In this document: in pieces, positions 53,709 to 63,376 of the stretch
Position numbering within the stretch: the stretch's first letter is position 1
Layout: each line of letters starts with the position of its first letter
From: Roseovarius sp. TE539
GTDB taxonomy: Bacteria > Pseudomonadota > Alphaproteobacteria > Rhodobacterales > Rhodobacteraceae
Direction of reading: 5' to 3'
NCBI RefSeq assembly: GCF_003298505.1
Contig: NZ_QNGB01000017.1
Location: 1-64,000, forward strand
Length of the DNA stretch: 64,000 nucleotides
The notes under the pieces: generated by a model
Told to the model about the DNA's origin: nothing
What the model saw: the letters and a program-made list of their open reading frames with translations, nothing else
Database searches by the model: none
Translations under genes and position numbers: made by a program

Positions 53709-56153
53709 ATGGAACTTCCCCGGACGGCCCGCGTGGTCATCATAGGCGGCGGTGTCGTGGGCGCTTCAGTCGCCTACCACCTGGCCAGGCTGGGCTGGCA
53801 GGACGTTGTCCTGCTGGAGCGCAAGCAGCTCACGTCGGGCACAACCTGGCATGCGGCGGGGCTGATCGCGCAGCTGAGGGCCACCGCCAACATGACCCGG
53901 CTCGCCAAGTATTCGCAGGAGCTTTACGGCAGCCTCGAGTCGGAGACGGGGGTCGCCACCGGGTTCAGGCGCGTGGGCTCGATCACCGTGGCGCTGACCG
54001 ATGAACGCCGGGAGGAGATCCACCGGCAGGCCGCCATGGCACGGGCTTTCGGCGTCGACGTGGAGGAGGTTTCCACCGCCGAGGTAAAGAAGAAATATCC
54101 CCATCTGAATGCCGATGACGTGACTGGTGCGGTCTATCTCGACAAGGACGGGCAGGGTGATCCCACAGGGATCGCGCTGGCGCTGGCCCGGGGTGCGCGG
54201 GCGCGCGGGGCGCTGCTGCGCGAAAGGGTGAGGGTGAGCGGCATGGTCCGTGACGGCCGCCGGGTTACCGGCGTGGACTGGGTGGCCGAAGACGGCGACA
54301 GCGGCCACATCGCCTGCGACATGGTGGTCAACTGCGCGGGCATGTGGGGCCGCGAGGTGGGCCGCATGGCCGGCACCAACGTGCCGCTGCACGCCTGCGA
54401 GCATTTCTACATCGTGTCCGAGCCGATCGCCGGATTGACCGAATTGCCGGTACTGCGGGTGCCGGACGAATGCGCCTATTTCAAGGAGGATGCGGGGAAG
54501 ATAATGCTGGGCGCCTTCGAGCCGAACGCCAAGCCTTGGGGCATGAACGGAATTCCCGGCGATTTCGAGTTCGATCAGTTGCCGGAAGACTTCGATCACT
54601 TCGAGCCGATCCTCGAAAAGGCCGTCAACCGGATGCCGATGCTGGCCGAGGCGGGAATCCACACGTTTTTCAACGGCCCCGAGAGCTTCACCCCCGACGA
54701 TGCCTATCACCTAGGTCTCGCGCCCGAAATGGACAATGTCTGGGTGGCGGCCGGTTTCAATTCGATCGGGATACAGTCCGCCGGAGGGGCCGGCATGGCG
54801 CTGGCGCAGTGGATGGAAGACGGCGAAAAGCCCTTTGATCTGGGTGATGTGGACATCTCGCGGATGCAGCCGTTCCAGGGCAACCGGACCTATCTTTTCG
54901 AACGCTCCAGGGAAACGCTGGGCCTGCTCTATGCCGATCACTTTCCCTACCGTCAGAAGGAAACCGCGCGCGGGGTGCGGCGCAGCCCCTTTCACGACCG
55001 ACTGCTGGAGCGTGGTGCGGTGATGGGCGAGGCCGCGGGCTGGGAGCGCGCAAACTGGTTCGCGGCCGATGGGCAGGAGCGGCAATACCGCTATTCCTGG
55101 GGACGCCAGAACTGGTTCGGCAATGCCGCAGCCGAGCATCACGCGATCCGCACCGGGGTGGGCATCTACGACATGTCAAGCTTCGGCAAGCTGCGCATCG
55201 AGGGGCCCGGGGCGGAGGCGTTCCTGAACCATGTCTGCGGCGGTGACATGTCGGTGCCGGCGGGCCGCATCGTCTACACGCAGTTTCTCAACGACCGTGG
55301 CGGCATCGAGGCGGATGTGACCGTCACCCGCCTGTCCGAGACGGCCTTCCTGGTGGTGACGCCGGCGGCCACCCGGCTGGCCGACGAGACCTGGCTGCGG
55401 CGCCACCTCGGTGATCGCGCCGTCGTGATCACCGACGTGACCGCCGCCGAGGGCGTGCTGGCGGTGATGGGGCCCAAGGCGCGCGACGTGTTGCAGGCCG
55501 TGTCGCCCGCCGATTTCTCGAACGCCGTCAATCCCTTCGGCACCGCGCAGGAGATCGAGATCGGGATGGGCCTGGCGCGGGTGCACCGGGTGTCCTACGT
55601 CGGCGAGCTGGGCTGGGAGGTCTATGTGAGCGCCGACATGGCGGTCCACGTCCTCGAGGAGTTGATGGAAGCGGGCAGCGCCCATGGCCTGATGCCTTGC
55701 GGCATGCACGCGATGGACAGCTGCCGGATCGAGAAGGCGTTCCGCCATTTCGGTCATGATATCACCTGCGAGGATCATGTGCTGGAGGCCGGGCTGGGTT
55801 TCGCTGTGAAGACCCGCAAGGGCGATTTCATCGGACGGGACGCGGTGCTGCGCGCGAAGGACGCGGGCCTGGCGCGCCGGATGGTGCAGTTCCGCCTGAC
55901 CGACCCCGAGCCGCTGCTTTACCACAACGAGCCGATCCTGAGGGACGGGGAGATCGTGGGGTATCTCAGTTCGGGCAATTACGGCCATCATCTTGGCGGG
56001 GCGATCGGCATGGGATATGTGCCCTGCGATGGTGAGAGCGCCGCTCAGGTGCTGGCAAGCGGCTACGAGATCGACGTTGCGGGCACCCGGGTGCCGGCAG
56101 AGGCGAGCCTCAGGCCGCTTCATGATCCCGGTGCGATGCGCATGAAGGCCTGA
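53709..56153 (+). CDS. Dimethylglycine/sarcosine dehydrogenase-like FAD-GcvT protein
   Basis: 814-aa paralogue of the product of 48705. VVIIGGGVVGASVAYHLARLG and GTTWHAAGL (covalent FAD His) mark the N-terminal oxidase half; the C-terminal half is GcvT-like, with VSYVGELGWEVYV and FIGRDAVL. The closer match to classical dimethylglycine dehydrogenases is the GTTWHAAGL motif. ATG at 53709 preferred because GGGAG lies nine bases upstream; ATG at 53700 and GTG at 53658 are in-frame alternatives. End of the cluster. Confidence 0.88.
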   Translation: MELPRTARVVIIGGGVVGASVAYHLARLGWQDVVLLERKQLTSGTTWHAAGLIAQLRATANMTRLAKYSQELYGSLESETGVATGFRRVGSITVALTDERREEIHRQAAMARAFGVDVEEVSTAEVKKKYPHLNADDVTGAVYLDKDGQGDPTGIALALARGARARGALLRERVRVSGMVRDGRRVTGVDWVAEDGDSGHIACDMVVNCAGMWGREVGRMAGTNVPLHACEHFYIVSEPIAGLTELPVLRVPDECAYFKEDAGKIMLGAFEPNAKPWGMNGIPGDFEFDQLPEDFDHFEPILEKAVNRMPMLAEAGIHTFFNGPESFTPDDAYHLGLAPEMDNVWVAAGFNSIGIQSAGGAGMALAQWMEDGEKPFDLGDVDISRMQPFQGNRTYLFERSRETLGLLYADHFPYRQKETARGVRRSPFHDRLLERGAVMGEAAGWERANWFAADGQERQYRYSWGRQNWFGNAAAEHHAIRTGVGIYDMSSFGKLRIEGPGAEAFLNHVCGGDMSVPAGRIVYTQFLNDRGGIEADVTVTRLSETAFLVVTPAATRLADETWLRRHLGDRAVVITDVTAAEGVLAVMGPKARDVLQAVSPADFSNAVNPFGTAQEIEIGMGLARVHRVSYVGELGWEVYVSADMAVHVLEELMEAGSAHGLMPCGMHAMDSCRIEKAFRHFGHDITCEDHVLEAGLGFAVKTRKGDFIGRDAVLRAKDAGLARRMVQFRLTDPEPLLYHNEPILRDGEIVGYLSSGNYGHHLGGAIGMGYVPCDGESAAQVLASGYEIDVAGTRVPAEASLRPLHDPGAMRMKA

Positions 56154-56251
56154 AGCCGCATGATCGATACCTCCGGCGGCAACGGCTCCCGCGGGGCAGG
56201 AACCAGGCAGGGCGTGGCCCCGCGGGCGGTTTTGGTGTAGGCGTCGGGCTC

Positions 56252-56896
56252 ATGTCCTGTTATGCCCCGCCCGCCGATCCTTTGGAGATCCTGCACGAGG
56301 ACCATGAGATCCTCGTGGTGAACAAGCCCGCCGGCCTGCTTTCGGTGCCGGGACGGGGGGAGCATCTGGCCGATTGCCTGCTGAGCCGGGTTCAGACCGC
56401 CTTTCCCCAGGCGTTGCTGGTGCATCGGCTGGACCGGGACACATCGGGGGTTATGGTTTTCGCGCTCAGCCCCCATGCGCAGCGGCATCTGGGGCTTCAG
56501 TTCGAGAAGCGGGGCGTGAAGAAAACGTATGTGGCGCGGCTGGAGGGGCATCTGGAGCCCCGGCGCGGGATTGTCGATCTTCCCCTGATCGTGGACTGGC
56601 CGAACCGGCCGCGGCAGAAAGTATGCCACGAGACCGGCAAGCCGGCCCTGACCGACTGGCGTGTGCAGCGCCATGACGCGGGCGAGACGCGGGTGCGGCT
56701 GATGCCGCAAACTGGCCGGAGCCATCAGCTCAGGGTGCACATGCAGGCCATTGGCCATCCGATCCTGGGCGACCCGTTCTATGCCCGGGGCGCGGCGCGG
56801 GCGCATCCGCGGCTGATGCTGCATTCGGAGGAACTGCGGCTGCGTCATCCCGACGGGGGGGCGGGACAGCGGTTCCGGGCCGGGGCGCCATTCTGA
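56252..56896 (+). CDS. rluA: RluA family RNA pseudouridine synthase
   Basis: 214-aa enzyme, like E. coli RluA (219 aa). Catalytic Asp in HRLDRDTSGVMVF, followed by KTYVARLEG, ETGKPALTDW and the LMPQTGRSHQLRVHM block. No S4 domain, as expected for RluA itself. Likely modifies 23S rRNA U746 and tRNA position 32; the exact target is inferred from family size. Confidence 0.88.
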   Translation: MSCYAPPADPLEILHEDHEILVVNKPAGLLSVPGRGEHLADCLLSRVQTAFPQALLVHRLDRDTSGVMVFALSPHAQRHLGLQFEKRGVKKTYVARLEGHLEPRRGIVDLPLIVDWPNRPRQKVCHETGKPALTDWRVQRHDAGETRVRLMPQTGRSHQLRVHMQAIGHPILGDPFYARGAARAHPRLMLHSEELRLRHPDGGAGQRFRAGAPF

Positions 56897-57040
56897 AGCG
56901 AGAAAGCGGTGTGTGCCGGGCAAGCCCGCGGGCAGGCAGCACGGGCCGCACGGAGCGGGGCGCCTGAAGGGATCCGCCCCCCAGCATGCGGGACCAACCG
57001 GCCGTAGCGGGCCCGGCAATGCCGCAAAGGGCGGCGCGGA

Positions 57041-58087
57041 TCAGCGGCGCAGGACGCGATCCGTCAGGTTGAGCCGCTTGGCGATGACCGGCCGGAGGCT
57101 CTCGGCCAGTGCGGGGTCGGCCGTCATCATTGCTTCCAGTTCCTCGAGCCGGTTGGAGGCGACCAGTTGCAGGGCGTCGAGGCGCGGACGGCCATCGTCG
57201 TGGCGCGGCAGCCGCGGCACGGGCTGAATCAGGTCGGGTTTGGGATCGGGGCAAAGGGCGCGCAAGGCGGGTCCGGCAAGATCGGTTTCGACGAAGGCAT
57301 AGAGGCCCACGCCCCGGCCCGGCAGCGCGTGGGCGCAGAGCGCCAGACCAGTGATGCGGGGGTGGGACAGCAACGCCGCGCGCAGTGCCGGCTCTTCGCG
57401 CTCGATACGGTCCCCGGTGCCTTCGCCGTCGGACCAGTCCATGAGTCCCCGGGTGACGAGGTTATAGAGCCGTTTGCCGGTGGCCATCCAGATACGTGAC
57501 GGCAGGGCCTTGCGGTCCAGCATCCGCATTTCCGCCGGTGTAAGGAGATGGGGCGCGTAGGCACGTTTCTGCTTCAGCAGATGGCGCAGGTCCTCACGGG
57601 CCATGACGCGGAAGATCCGGCCGCGGCGGCGATGGGTGGAGGCGAGTTGGAAGTCTATCACGGCAGCCCGGCCCTCCGGCGTCACCAGCCAGTTCTGGGG
57701 CTTTGCGATATCGTTGTGGGTGACGCCGGCGCGGCGAATTTCGCGCAGGAGTCGCCGGGCATCGCGATACCACTGCGGATCGTCGGGCCGGGCCAGTTGC
57801 AGTGGCGTGCCGCGCGTCCAGCTGCGCAGGATCCCGGTGTGGTCGCTGCGGATCAGGGCCGGGCAACCTTCCAGTCCCTGAACGGCGCGCAGGGCGCGCA
57901 CCTCCTTTCCGGCCAGAAACCTGACCACCGGACGCGCGAGGAGTGGCACGCCGTCGAGCTTGCGCAGCACCACCGGAAAATCGGGCACGCCCCGGAGCGT
58001 GCCGGAGACGGTTTCGGAAAACGCGTCGCGCTTGTGCACGGTCGAGGCCACGAAAGGGGCCTGCGTGATATCCGGTCCGTGTCGCAT
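57041..58087 (-). CDS. Protein kinase-like protein with an unusual C-terminal region
   Basis: 348-aa protein. Residues about 20-180 look like a RIO/Kdo-kinase-type fold: catalytic-loop HNDIAKPQN and metal-site VIDFQLAS are visible. The C-terminal 120 residues do not look like a kinase; stretches such as GVGLYAFVETDL and LIQPVPRLPRHDDGRPR recall the C-terminal lid of adenylate-forming enzymes. The resemblance is weak and unverified. Start at 58087, where AGGAG lies seven bases upstream. It precedes no obvious partner and is followed on the same strand, upstream, by glycosyltransferases. Confidence 0.65.
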   Translation of the reverse strand: MRHGPDITQAPFVASTVHKRDAFSETVSGTLRGVPDFPVVLRKLDGVPLLARPVVRFLAGKEVRALRAVQGLEGCPALIRSDHTGILRSWTRGTPLQLARPDDPQWYRDARRLLREIRRAGVTHNDIAKPQNWLVTPEGRAAVIDFQLASTHRRRGRIFRVMAREDLRHLLKQKRAYAPHLLTPAEMRMLDRKALPSRIWMATGKRLYNLVTRGLMDWSDGEGTGDRIEREEPALRAALLSHPRITGLALCAHALPGRGVGLYAFVETDLAGPALRALCPDPKPDLIQPVPRLPRHDDGRPRLDALQLVASNRLEELEAMMTADPALAESLRPVIAKRLNLTDRVLRR

Positions 58088-58189
58088 GGCCATTCTCCTA
58101 GTTGGTTTCATGGCGTTGCGAAAGGCATGCTCGCCAGACCTTGCGGCCTGTCTCGCCCGGTGCGCTGCGGGGACTGCCGGATCGCGCCG

Positions 58190-59053
58190 TCAAAGCCGTA
58201 TCCAATCGGCCGGGCAGATATCGGGATTGTCGGGCTTGCCGGGGGCGAACCAGTTCTTCGGCGCGACCACGATCCTGTCCGGGTTGGCATTGAGCCATGC
58301 CGCCCACCATGAGAAGCTGGAGTTGGCGATGACATTGTGGGCACAGAGGGATTGGAGGTGAAGATCGAAATGGCCGCCCGTTTCGTCATTGATGTCCACG
58401 ACAATCGTTTCCTGACCCAGATCAAGATTGGCGCGCGCCCAGTCCGGATCGTTCGAGAAGACAAAGCAGGTCAGGGGCCGGTCAAGCCGGTCGCGGATCG
58501 TGTCGACGGCGTTGCGGTAGTAGCCCGGCGAACAGGCGGCATAGGCCCCTGAGGCGGTGTAATCGCCGCGCCGGACATGCACTGCGACAGGGGACGGGGC
58601 CTTTGATATTGTTTGCGCCATCGCGGCATTTGCCCCGGCAAGCGGCGTGGTGAAGGCCAGGTCGCGGCGCAGCCGGTCCGCGATCGGGGCAAAGTAGCGT
58701 TGGGACTGCCAATACCCGTGAAGATAGGTTTCGGGCGGCAGGTCGAAGAACCCGCGATCGAAGCCGAGGCCCTTTTCGCGATGGAACCGCGGGGTGCGCC
58801 CGAAGATGCGCCAGAGCACATAACGCAGAAGGCCGTCATGCCTGGCGGGCGGCAATGCCGCGTCGTCGCGGGCAAAGCGTGCCCTGGCGAAATGCGCGAA
58901 GCAGTCGCCGCGCGCCGTTCGGGCCGAAAGATGGCGGGCATCCAGGAGCAGGTCGCAGCCGAGGTGATCGGCCAGCGCCCGGCCCGCGGCATATTGGAAC
59001 AGTTGATTGCCCGTGCCGCCAAGGAGTCGCGAGACGACCCGCCGCTCAGCCAT
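58190..59053 (-). CDS. Alpha-1,2-fucosyltransferase-like glycosyltransferase (GT11)
   Basis: 287-aa GT11 family protein. The family's motifs are seen: GGTGNQLFQYAAGRALA at the N-terminus, VAVHVRRGDY (HxRRGDY, donor binding), VFSNDPDWA and ANSSFSWWAAWLN. Adds fucose or a related sugar to an envelope glycan. It overlaps the GT25 gene by eight bases, so the two are co-expressed. Confidence 0.9.
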   Translation of the reverse strand: MAERRVVSRLLGGTGNQLFQYAAGRALADHLGCDLLLDARHLSARTARGDCFAHFARARFARDDAALPPARHDGLLRYVLWRIFGRTPRFHREKGLGFDRGFFDLPPETYLHGYWQSQRYFAPIADRLRRDLAFTTPLAGANAAMAQTISKAPSPVAVHVRRGDYTASGAYAACSPGYYRNAVDTIRDRLDRPLTCFVFSNDPDWARANLDLGQETIVVDINDETGGHFDLHLQSLCAHNVIANSSFSWWAAWLNANPDRIVVAPKNWFAPGKPDNPDICPADWIRL

Positions 59054-59804
59054 CCATGCCGCCCTGAGGATGGGCGCCGCTGCTGCGCGAAAAAAGCACG
59101 GCCTGCCGGCGGTACAGGGTGCGCTGCACTTCGCGCCGCAGTTTTTCGAGGACCGGCCTGTTGCTGGACTGAATGGTCGAGCCGTCGAGCCTGTCCGCGA
59201 TGTCGGACACGCCGGAGGGATAGATCATCGCCGGTCGCAATCCCGTGTGCCAGTGGCTTTGCACGAAGGTATCGACAGGGCGGTCGAAGATCTCGGAAAG
59301 CTCCAGAAGGCGGGCTGCCGCAGCGCGGCTGACGATCTGCGCCGTGGTGCGCAAGCCGGCATATCGGGGCACCGTGAGCGCGCAGCGCCCGGCGGTGTCG
59401 ATCAGGGTGCGTGCGCCATGGGCCGGCCGGGTCTGGAACTGGATGTACCCGAGTTTTTCGACATGGGTGAGGGCCAGGCTGAGCGCGTCGCTGAAAAGTG
59501 CCGGGTCGAGCGCCGCGTCATCCTCGATGATCAGAGCGGCGTCTTCGTCACGGGCCTGCATCTCGGCCCAGATCTGGCGGTGACTGAGAAAGCAGCCGAT
59601 CTCGCCCGTCCTGAGCCCGAACGGATAGGGCGGATCGAAGATATGGGTGCCCACGGTGGCGTCGAGATCGCGCGCCGAAACCGCCGCGCCGTCCACTGCG
59701 GGCCAGATCTCGCCGTTCAGGCCGCAGGTTTCGAGAAGGTCGCGCGCATTCGCCCGGCGCTTCTCGGCACGGGCCAGATGCAGGACGAAGGCGCGCGGGA
59801 CCAT
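59046..59804 (-). CDS. Glycosyltransferase family 25 (LPS) protein
   Basis: 252-aa GT25 transferase, usually in lipooligosaccharide synthesis. The conserved GEIGCFLSHRQIW and ALIIEDDAALDP (DxD-like) blocks are clear, with FVLHLARAEKRRANA at the N-terminus. Paired with the GT11 gene by an eight-base overlap; together they suggest an envelope-glycan decoration step. Confidence 0.9.
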   Translation of the reverse strand: MVPRAFVLHLARAEKRRANARDLLETCGLNGEIWPAVDGAAVSARDLDATVGTHIFDPPYPFGLRTGEIGCFLSHRQIWAEMQARDEDAALIIEDDAALDPALFSDALSLALTHVEKLGYIQFQTRPAHGARTLIDTAGRCALTVPRYAGLRTTAQIVSRAAAARLLELSEIFDRPVDTFVQSHWHTGLRPAMIYPSGVSDIADRLDGSTIQSSNRPVLEKLRREVQRTLYRRQAVLFSRSSGAHPQGGMDG

Positions 59805-59805
59805 T

Positions 59806-61248
59806 TTAGGCGTTGTCCGTCCAGCCCGAGACGGCCTTGACCTCGAGGAAATCCTCGATTCCCCAATGGCCGCCCTCGCGGCCGTTGCCGGATTGTTTCA
59901 TGCCGCCGAAGGGGGCGCCGGCGCCGCGGGGCTTGCCGTTCATCTCGACCATGCCGGAGCGCAGGGCGCGGGCCACGCGGTTGGCGCGCGCGCCGTCGGC
60001 CGTCTGGACGTAGTTGGTCAGGCCATAGGGCGTGTCATTGGCGATGGCGATGCCGTCGTCTTCGGTGTCGAAGGGCATGATCGACAGGACGGGGCCGAAA
60101 ATCTCCTCGCGGGCGATGGTCATGTCGTTGGTGACATCGGCAAAGACCGTGGGCCTGACGTAATAACCGCGGTTCAGACCGTCGGGACGTCCGGGGCCGC
60201 CGGCCACCAGGCGTGCCCCTTCGTCGATGCCGGTCTGTATCAGATCCTGTATCTTGTCGAACTGGACCTGGTTCACCACCGGCCCCATATGGCGGCCCTC
60301 TTCATGGCTCGAGCCGACCTCGACGCCGTTCGCGATCTCGGCGGCGGCCTCCACGGTCCGGTCATAAATGTCGCGCTGCACCAGCATCCGGGTGGGCGCG
60401 TTGCAGGACTGACCGGAGTTGTTCATGCAGTGCAGGACGCCGCGCTTCACGGCCTTCTCGTCGGCATCCGCGAAGATGAGGTTGGCGCCTTTCCCGCCCA
60501 GTTCGAGGCTGACGCGCTTGAGCGTGTCGGCGGCGGTTTTCGAGATCAGCCGCCCGGCCCGCGCCGAGCCGGTGAAGCTGATCATGTCCACGTCCCCGTG
60601 CGCCGAAAGCTGGCTGCCCACACCTGCGCCGTCGCCGTTCACGAGGTTGAAGACGCCCGGCGGAAAACCCGCCTCGTCCATCATCTCGGCAAAGAGCACC
60701 GCATCGAGCGGCGATTCCTCGGAGGGCTTGAGGACCATCGTGCAGCCGGCGACAAGCGCGGCGATAACCTTGAGCGTGATCTGGTTCATCGGCCAGTTCC
60801 ACGGGGTGATCATGCCCACCACGCCCACGGGTTCGAGGATGATCCGTGTGTCGCGGTCGTCCTCGCGCAGGGGTCGGGAGAATTCGAATTCCTGCCCGGC
60901 CTTCAGGAACGCCTTCATGTGACCGATCCCGGCGGGAGCCTGTTGCTGGCGGGCAAGGTCGATGGGTGCGCCCATTTCAAGGCTGATGGCCTGTGCCATC
61001 TCCTCGGTGCGGGCCTTGTAGATTTCGTAGAGCTTCTCGACCAGTGCCATGCGCTCGGCCGGGGGGGTGGCCATCCAGCCGGGAAAAGCGGCCCGGGCGG
61101 CGGCGACGGCGGCGTCGGTATCGGCTTGACCGCCAAGGCTGATCACCGCGCAGGACTCTTCGCTGGACGGGTCTATGACCGGATGATCACGTCCGTCGCG
61201 CGGGTCGCACCAGGTGCCACCGATATAGAATTGCCGTTTCTCGATCAT
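59806..61248 (-). CDS. Aldehyde dehydrogenase family protein
   Basis: 480-aa NAD(P)-dependent dehydrogenase. Catalytic Cys in NNSGQSCNAPTRM and Glu in LELGGKGANLIF, plus the nucleotide-binding FTGSARAGRLI. The start at 61248 gives MIEKRQFYIGG with GGAGGT upstream; longer in-frame codons were rejected. Substrate not evident. It ends 1 bp before the GT25 start codon region, so may share transcription with the glycosyltransferases, though functionally unrelated. Confidence 0.92.
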   Translation of the reverse strand: MIEKRQFYIGGTWCDPRDGRDHPVIDPSSEESCAVISLGGQADTDAAVAAARAAFPGWMATPPAERMALVEKLYEIYKARTEEMAQAISLEMGAPIDLARQQQAPAGIGHMKAFLKAGQEFEFSRPLREDDRDTRIILEPVGVVGMITPWNWPMNQITLKVIAALVAGCTMVLKPSEESPLDAVLFAEMMDEAGFPPGVFNLVNGDGAGVGSQLSAHGDVDMISFTGSARAGRLISKTAADTLKRVSLELGGKGANLIFADADEKAVKRGVLHCMNNSGQSCNAPTRMLVQRDIYDRTVEAAAEIANGVEVGSSHEEGRHMGPVVNQVQFDKIQDLIQTGIDEGARLVAGGPGRPDGLNRGYYVRPTVFADVTNDMTIAREEIFGPVLSIMPFDTEDDGIAIANDTPYGLTNYVQTADGARANRVARALRSGMVEMNGKPRGAGAPFGGMKQSGNGREGGHWGIEDFLEVKAVSGWTDNA

Positions 61249-61382
61249 GGTTGACCTCCGTGAATTTGGCGTCACTCTGTCAGGGGATCGCGGGGGCTGC
61301 AAGCAGCATCGGTCCCGGCCAGTCTCCAATATTGATCAGGTTCCATACCGCTCGTAAACACTCCTCAGGAAAGGATGCAGCC

Positions 61383-62036
61383 ATGGCTTTGCGCATAAAC
61401 GACACCATTCCCGATCTCACCGTCGAAACGGATCAGGGCACCTTTTCCCTGCATGAATGGATTGGTGACAGTTGGGCGATCCTGTTTTCCCACCCAAAGG
61501 ACTTCACGCCCGTTTGCACCACCGAGTTCGGCGCCGTGGCGCGCCTGTCGGCGGAATGGGAAAAGCGCGGCACCAAGGTGATCGGCGTTTCCGTTGACGG
61601 GGTCGAGGATCACCGCAAATGGAAAGGCGATATCGAGGCCGTGGGTGGCGTGCCGGCGGGCTTTCCGATCATCGCGGACCCCGATCTCGAGCTGTCCAAG
61701 GCGTTCGACATGCTGCCGGCCGAAGCGTACCTTCCCGAGGGCCGCACACCTGCCGACAGCGCCACGGTGCGCAGCGTGTTCATCATCGGACCGGACAAGC
61801 AACTCAAGTTGATGATGACCTATCCGATGACGGTGGGCCGCAATTTCGCCGAAGTCCTGCGCGCGCTGGATGCCGTCCAGACCGCCGCAGGGCAGGGCGT
61901 GGCGACCCCCGCCGACTGGATCATGGGCGAGGACGTGATCATCCCGGCCACCCTCAGCGACGAGGACGCGCGCGCCAAGTTCGGGGACTTCGAGACGGTG
62001 CTGCCCTACCTGCGCAAGACCCGCATGCCGGGCTGA
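61383..62036 (+). CDS. 1-Cys peroxiredoxin (Prx6 type)
   Basis: 217-aa thiol peroxidase. The peroxidatic Cys lies in FTPVCTTEFGAVARL. The longer C-terminal dimerisation region and the absence of the resolving Cys of the AhpC type place it in the Prx6 group. It reduces H2O2 and alkyl or phospholipid hydroperoxides. Divergent from the aldehyde dehydrogenase. Confidence 0.93.
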   Translation: MALRINDTIPDLTVETDQGTFSLHEWIGDSWAILFSHPKDFTPVCTTEFGAVARLSAEWEKRGTKVIGVSVDGVEDHRKWKGDIEAVGGVPAGFPIIADPDLELSKAFDMLPAEAYLPEGRTPADSATVRSVFIIGPDKQLKLMMTYPMTVGRNFAEVLRALDAVQTAAGQGVATPADWIMGEDVIIPATLSDEDARAKFGDFETVLPYLRKTRMPG

Positions 62037-62177
62037 TCCTCCCGGCGTTTCCGCGCGGGTCTGCCAGCGCCGTGCCATCCCGGAAGGACTGGCGCGTCCG
62101 GCACGGGGAGACGCGGCGACAGGCGCCGGCGAGAGGGGGCGCGAGCCGCGGGGACGCCCGGGGCACGGCGCCGCGGA

Positions 62178-62196
62178 TGCCGCTTTTCGAGCGGCA
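62178..62196. terminator. Hairpin downstream of the peroxiredoxin gene
   Basis: TGCCGC (62178-62183) and GCGGCA (62191-62196) form a 6-bp stem with a 7-base loop TTTTCGA, between the peroxiredoxin stop and the next gene. The T's are in the loop, so termination is only likely. No other gene is visible between 62037 and 62297. Confidence 0.4.
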
Positions 62197-62297
62197 AGGA
62201 TGCCGTGTGCCGGGGCCAAGGGGCATCGGACGTGGCGGTGATGGACAGCAGGCTTCTTTTTGCGTATCGCGAAGGTCGGGCGACGGGCGAGGATGGC

Positions 62298-63341
62298 ATG
62301 GCAACGGGCAAGACGAGAAAACCCTTTCAAATCGGCGGATACGAAATCGCGCCCGGCACGCGTCAGACCGTCGATATCCCGGTAAGCCGTCTGTCCGACC
62401 ACACGCCGGTTCATCTGTCGGTGCATGTGGTGCACGGGCGCAAGCCCGGCCCGGTGATGTTCGTTTCCGCGGCCATCCACGGTGACGAGGTGATCGGGGT
62501 GGAGATCGTGCGCCGCCTGCTCAAGGCCGGGGCGCTGAAGACCATGGCGGGTACCCTGCTGGCGGTGCCGATCGTCAACACCTTCGGGTTTCTAAACCAC
62601 TCGCGCTACCTACCGGACCGGCGCGATCTGAACCGCTGCTTTCCAGGGTTGAGCCAGGGGTCGATGGCCTCGCGGCTGGGGCATATCTTCATGACCGAAG
62701 TGGTCGGGCGGTCGGATGTGGGTGTCGATCTGCATTCGGCCTCCAACAACCGCACCAACCTGCCGCAACTCCGTCTTACACCCGGAAATGACCGGCTTGC
62801 CGAATTGGCGAATGCTTTTGGCGCGCCGGTGATCATGCGCTCGAAACTGCGCGAGGGGTCGTTGCGCATGGCCGCCGAGGAGTCGGGGGTCGATGTGCTG
62901 CTTTACGAGGGCGGTGCCGCGCTTCGGTTTGACGAACTGGCCGCGCGCGCCGGTGTGTCGGGCATCCTGCGGGTGATGAAGCACCTGCGCATGATCCCCG
63001 GGAAAGGGGTTCCGAAGATACGCCACAAGCCGGTCATGGTTGGCGATTCGAGCTGGTACCGCGCACCGGCCGGCGGGCTGCTGCGGGGATACGTGGCCGA
63101 TGGTGACATGGTCGAGCCGGGTACCGTGCTGGGCGCCATTTCCGACCCGTTCGGAGAGGTCGAGACCGAGGTCGTCGCGGATGTCACCGGTATCCTCGTC
63201 GGCCGTACTCACATGCCCGTGGTTTACGAGGGCGACGCCTTGTTCCATGTCGCGGAAACCGCGCGTGGGGATGCTGCGGTGCAGGGTGTCAGCGCGCATC
63301 TTGCCGCGGCCCCGCTGTTCGATGAAGACGAGATCATCTGA
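62298..63341 (+). CDS. Succinylglutamate desuccinylase/aspartoacylase family protein
   Basis: 347-aa zinc-dependent M14-type deacylase. Zinc ligands are in AAIHGDEVIG (HxxE) and GVDLHSAS (His). The C-terminal beta-rich lid contains a biotinyl-like fold (GLLRGYVADGDMVEPGTVLG), common in this branch. Substrate is an N-acyl amino acid or similar; unknown. The ATG at 62298 follows GGGCGAGG; upstream in-frame codons look non-coding. Confidence 0.88.
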   Translation: MATGKTRKPFQIGGYEIAPGTRQTVDIPVSRLSDHTPVHLSVHVVHGRKPGPVMFVSAAIHGDEVIGVEIVRRLLKAGALKTMAGTLLAVPIVNTFGFLNHSRYLPDRRDLNRCFPGLSQGSMASRLGHIFMTEVVGRSDVGVDLHSASNNRTNLPQLRLTPGNDRLAELANAFGAPVIMRSKLREGSLRMAAEESGVDVLLYEGGAALRFDELAARAGVSGILRVMKHLRMIPGKGVPKIRHKPVMVGDSSWYRAPAGGLLRGYVADGDMVEPGTVLGAISDPFGEVETEVVADVTGILVGRTHMPVVYEGDALFHVAETARGDAAVQGVSAHLAAAPLFDEDEII

Positions 63342-63376
63342 CCGGCAAGGCATGATCCTTTTCCAGGAGGCGCGGG

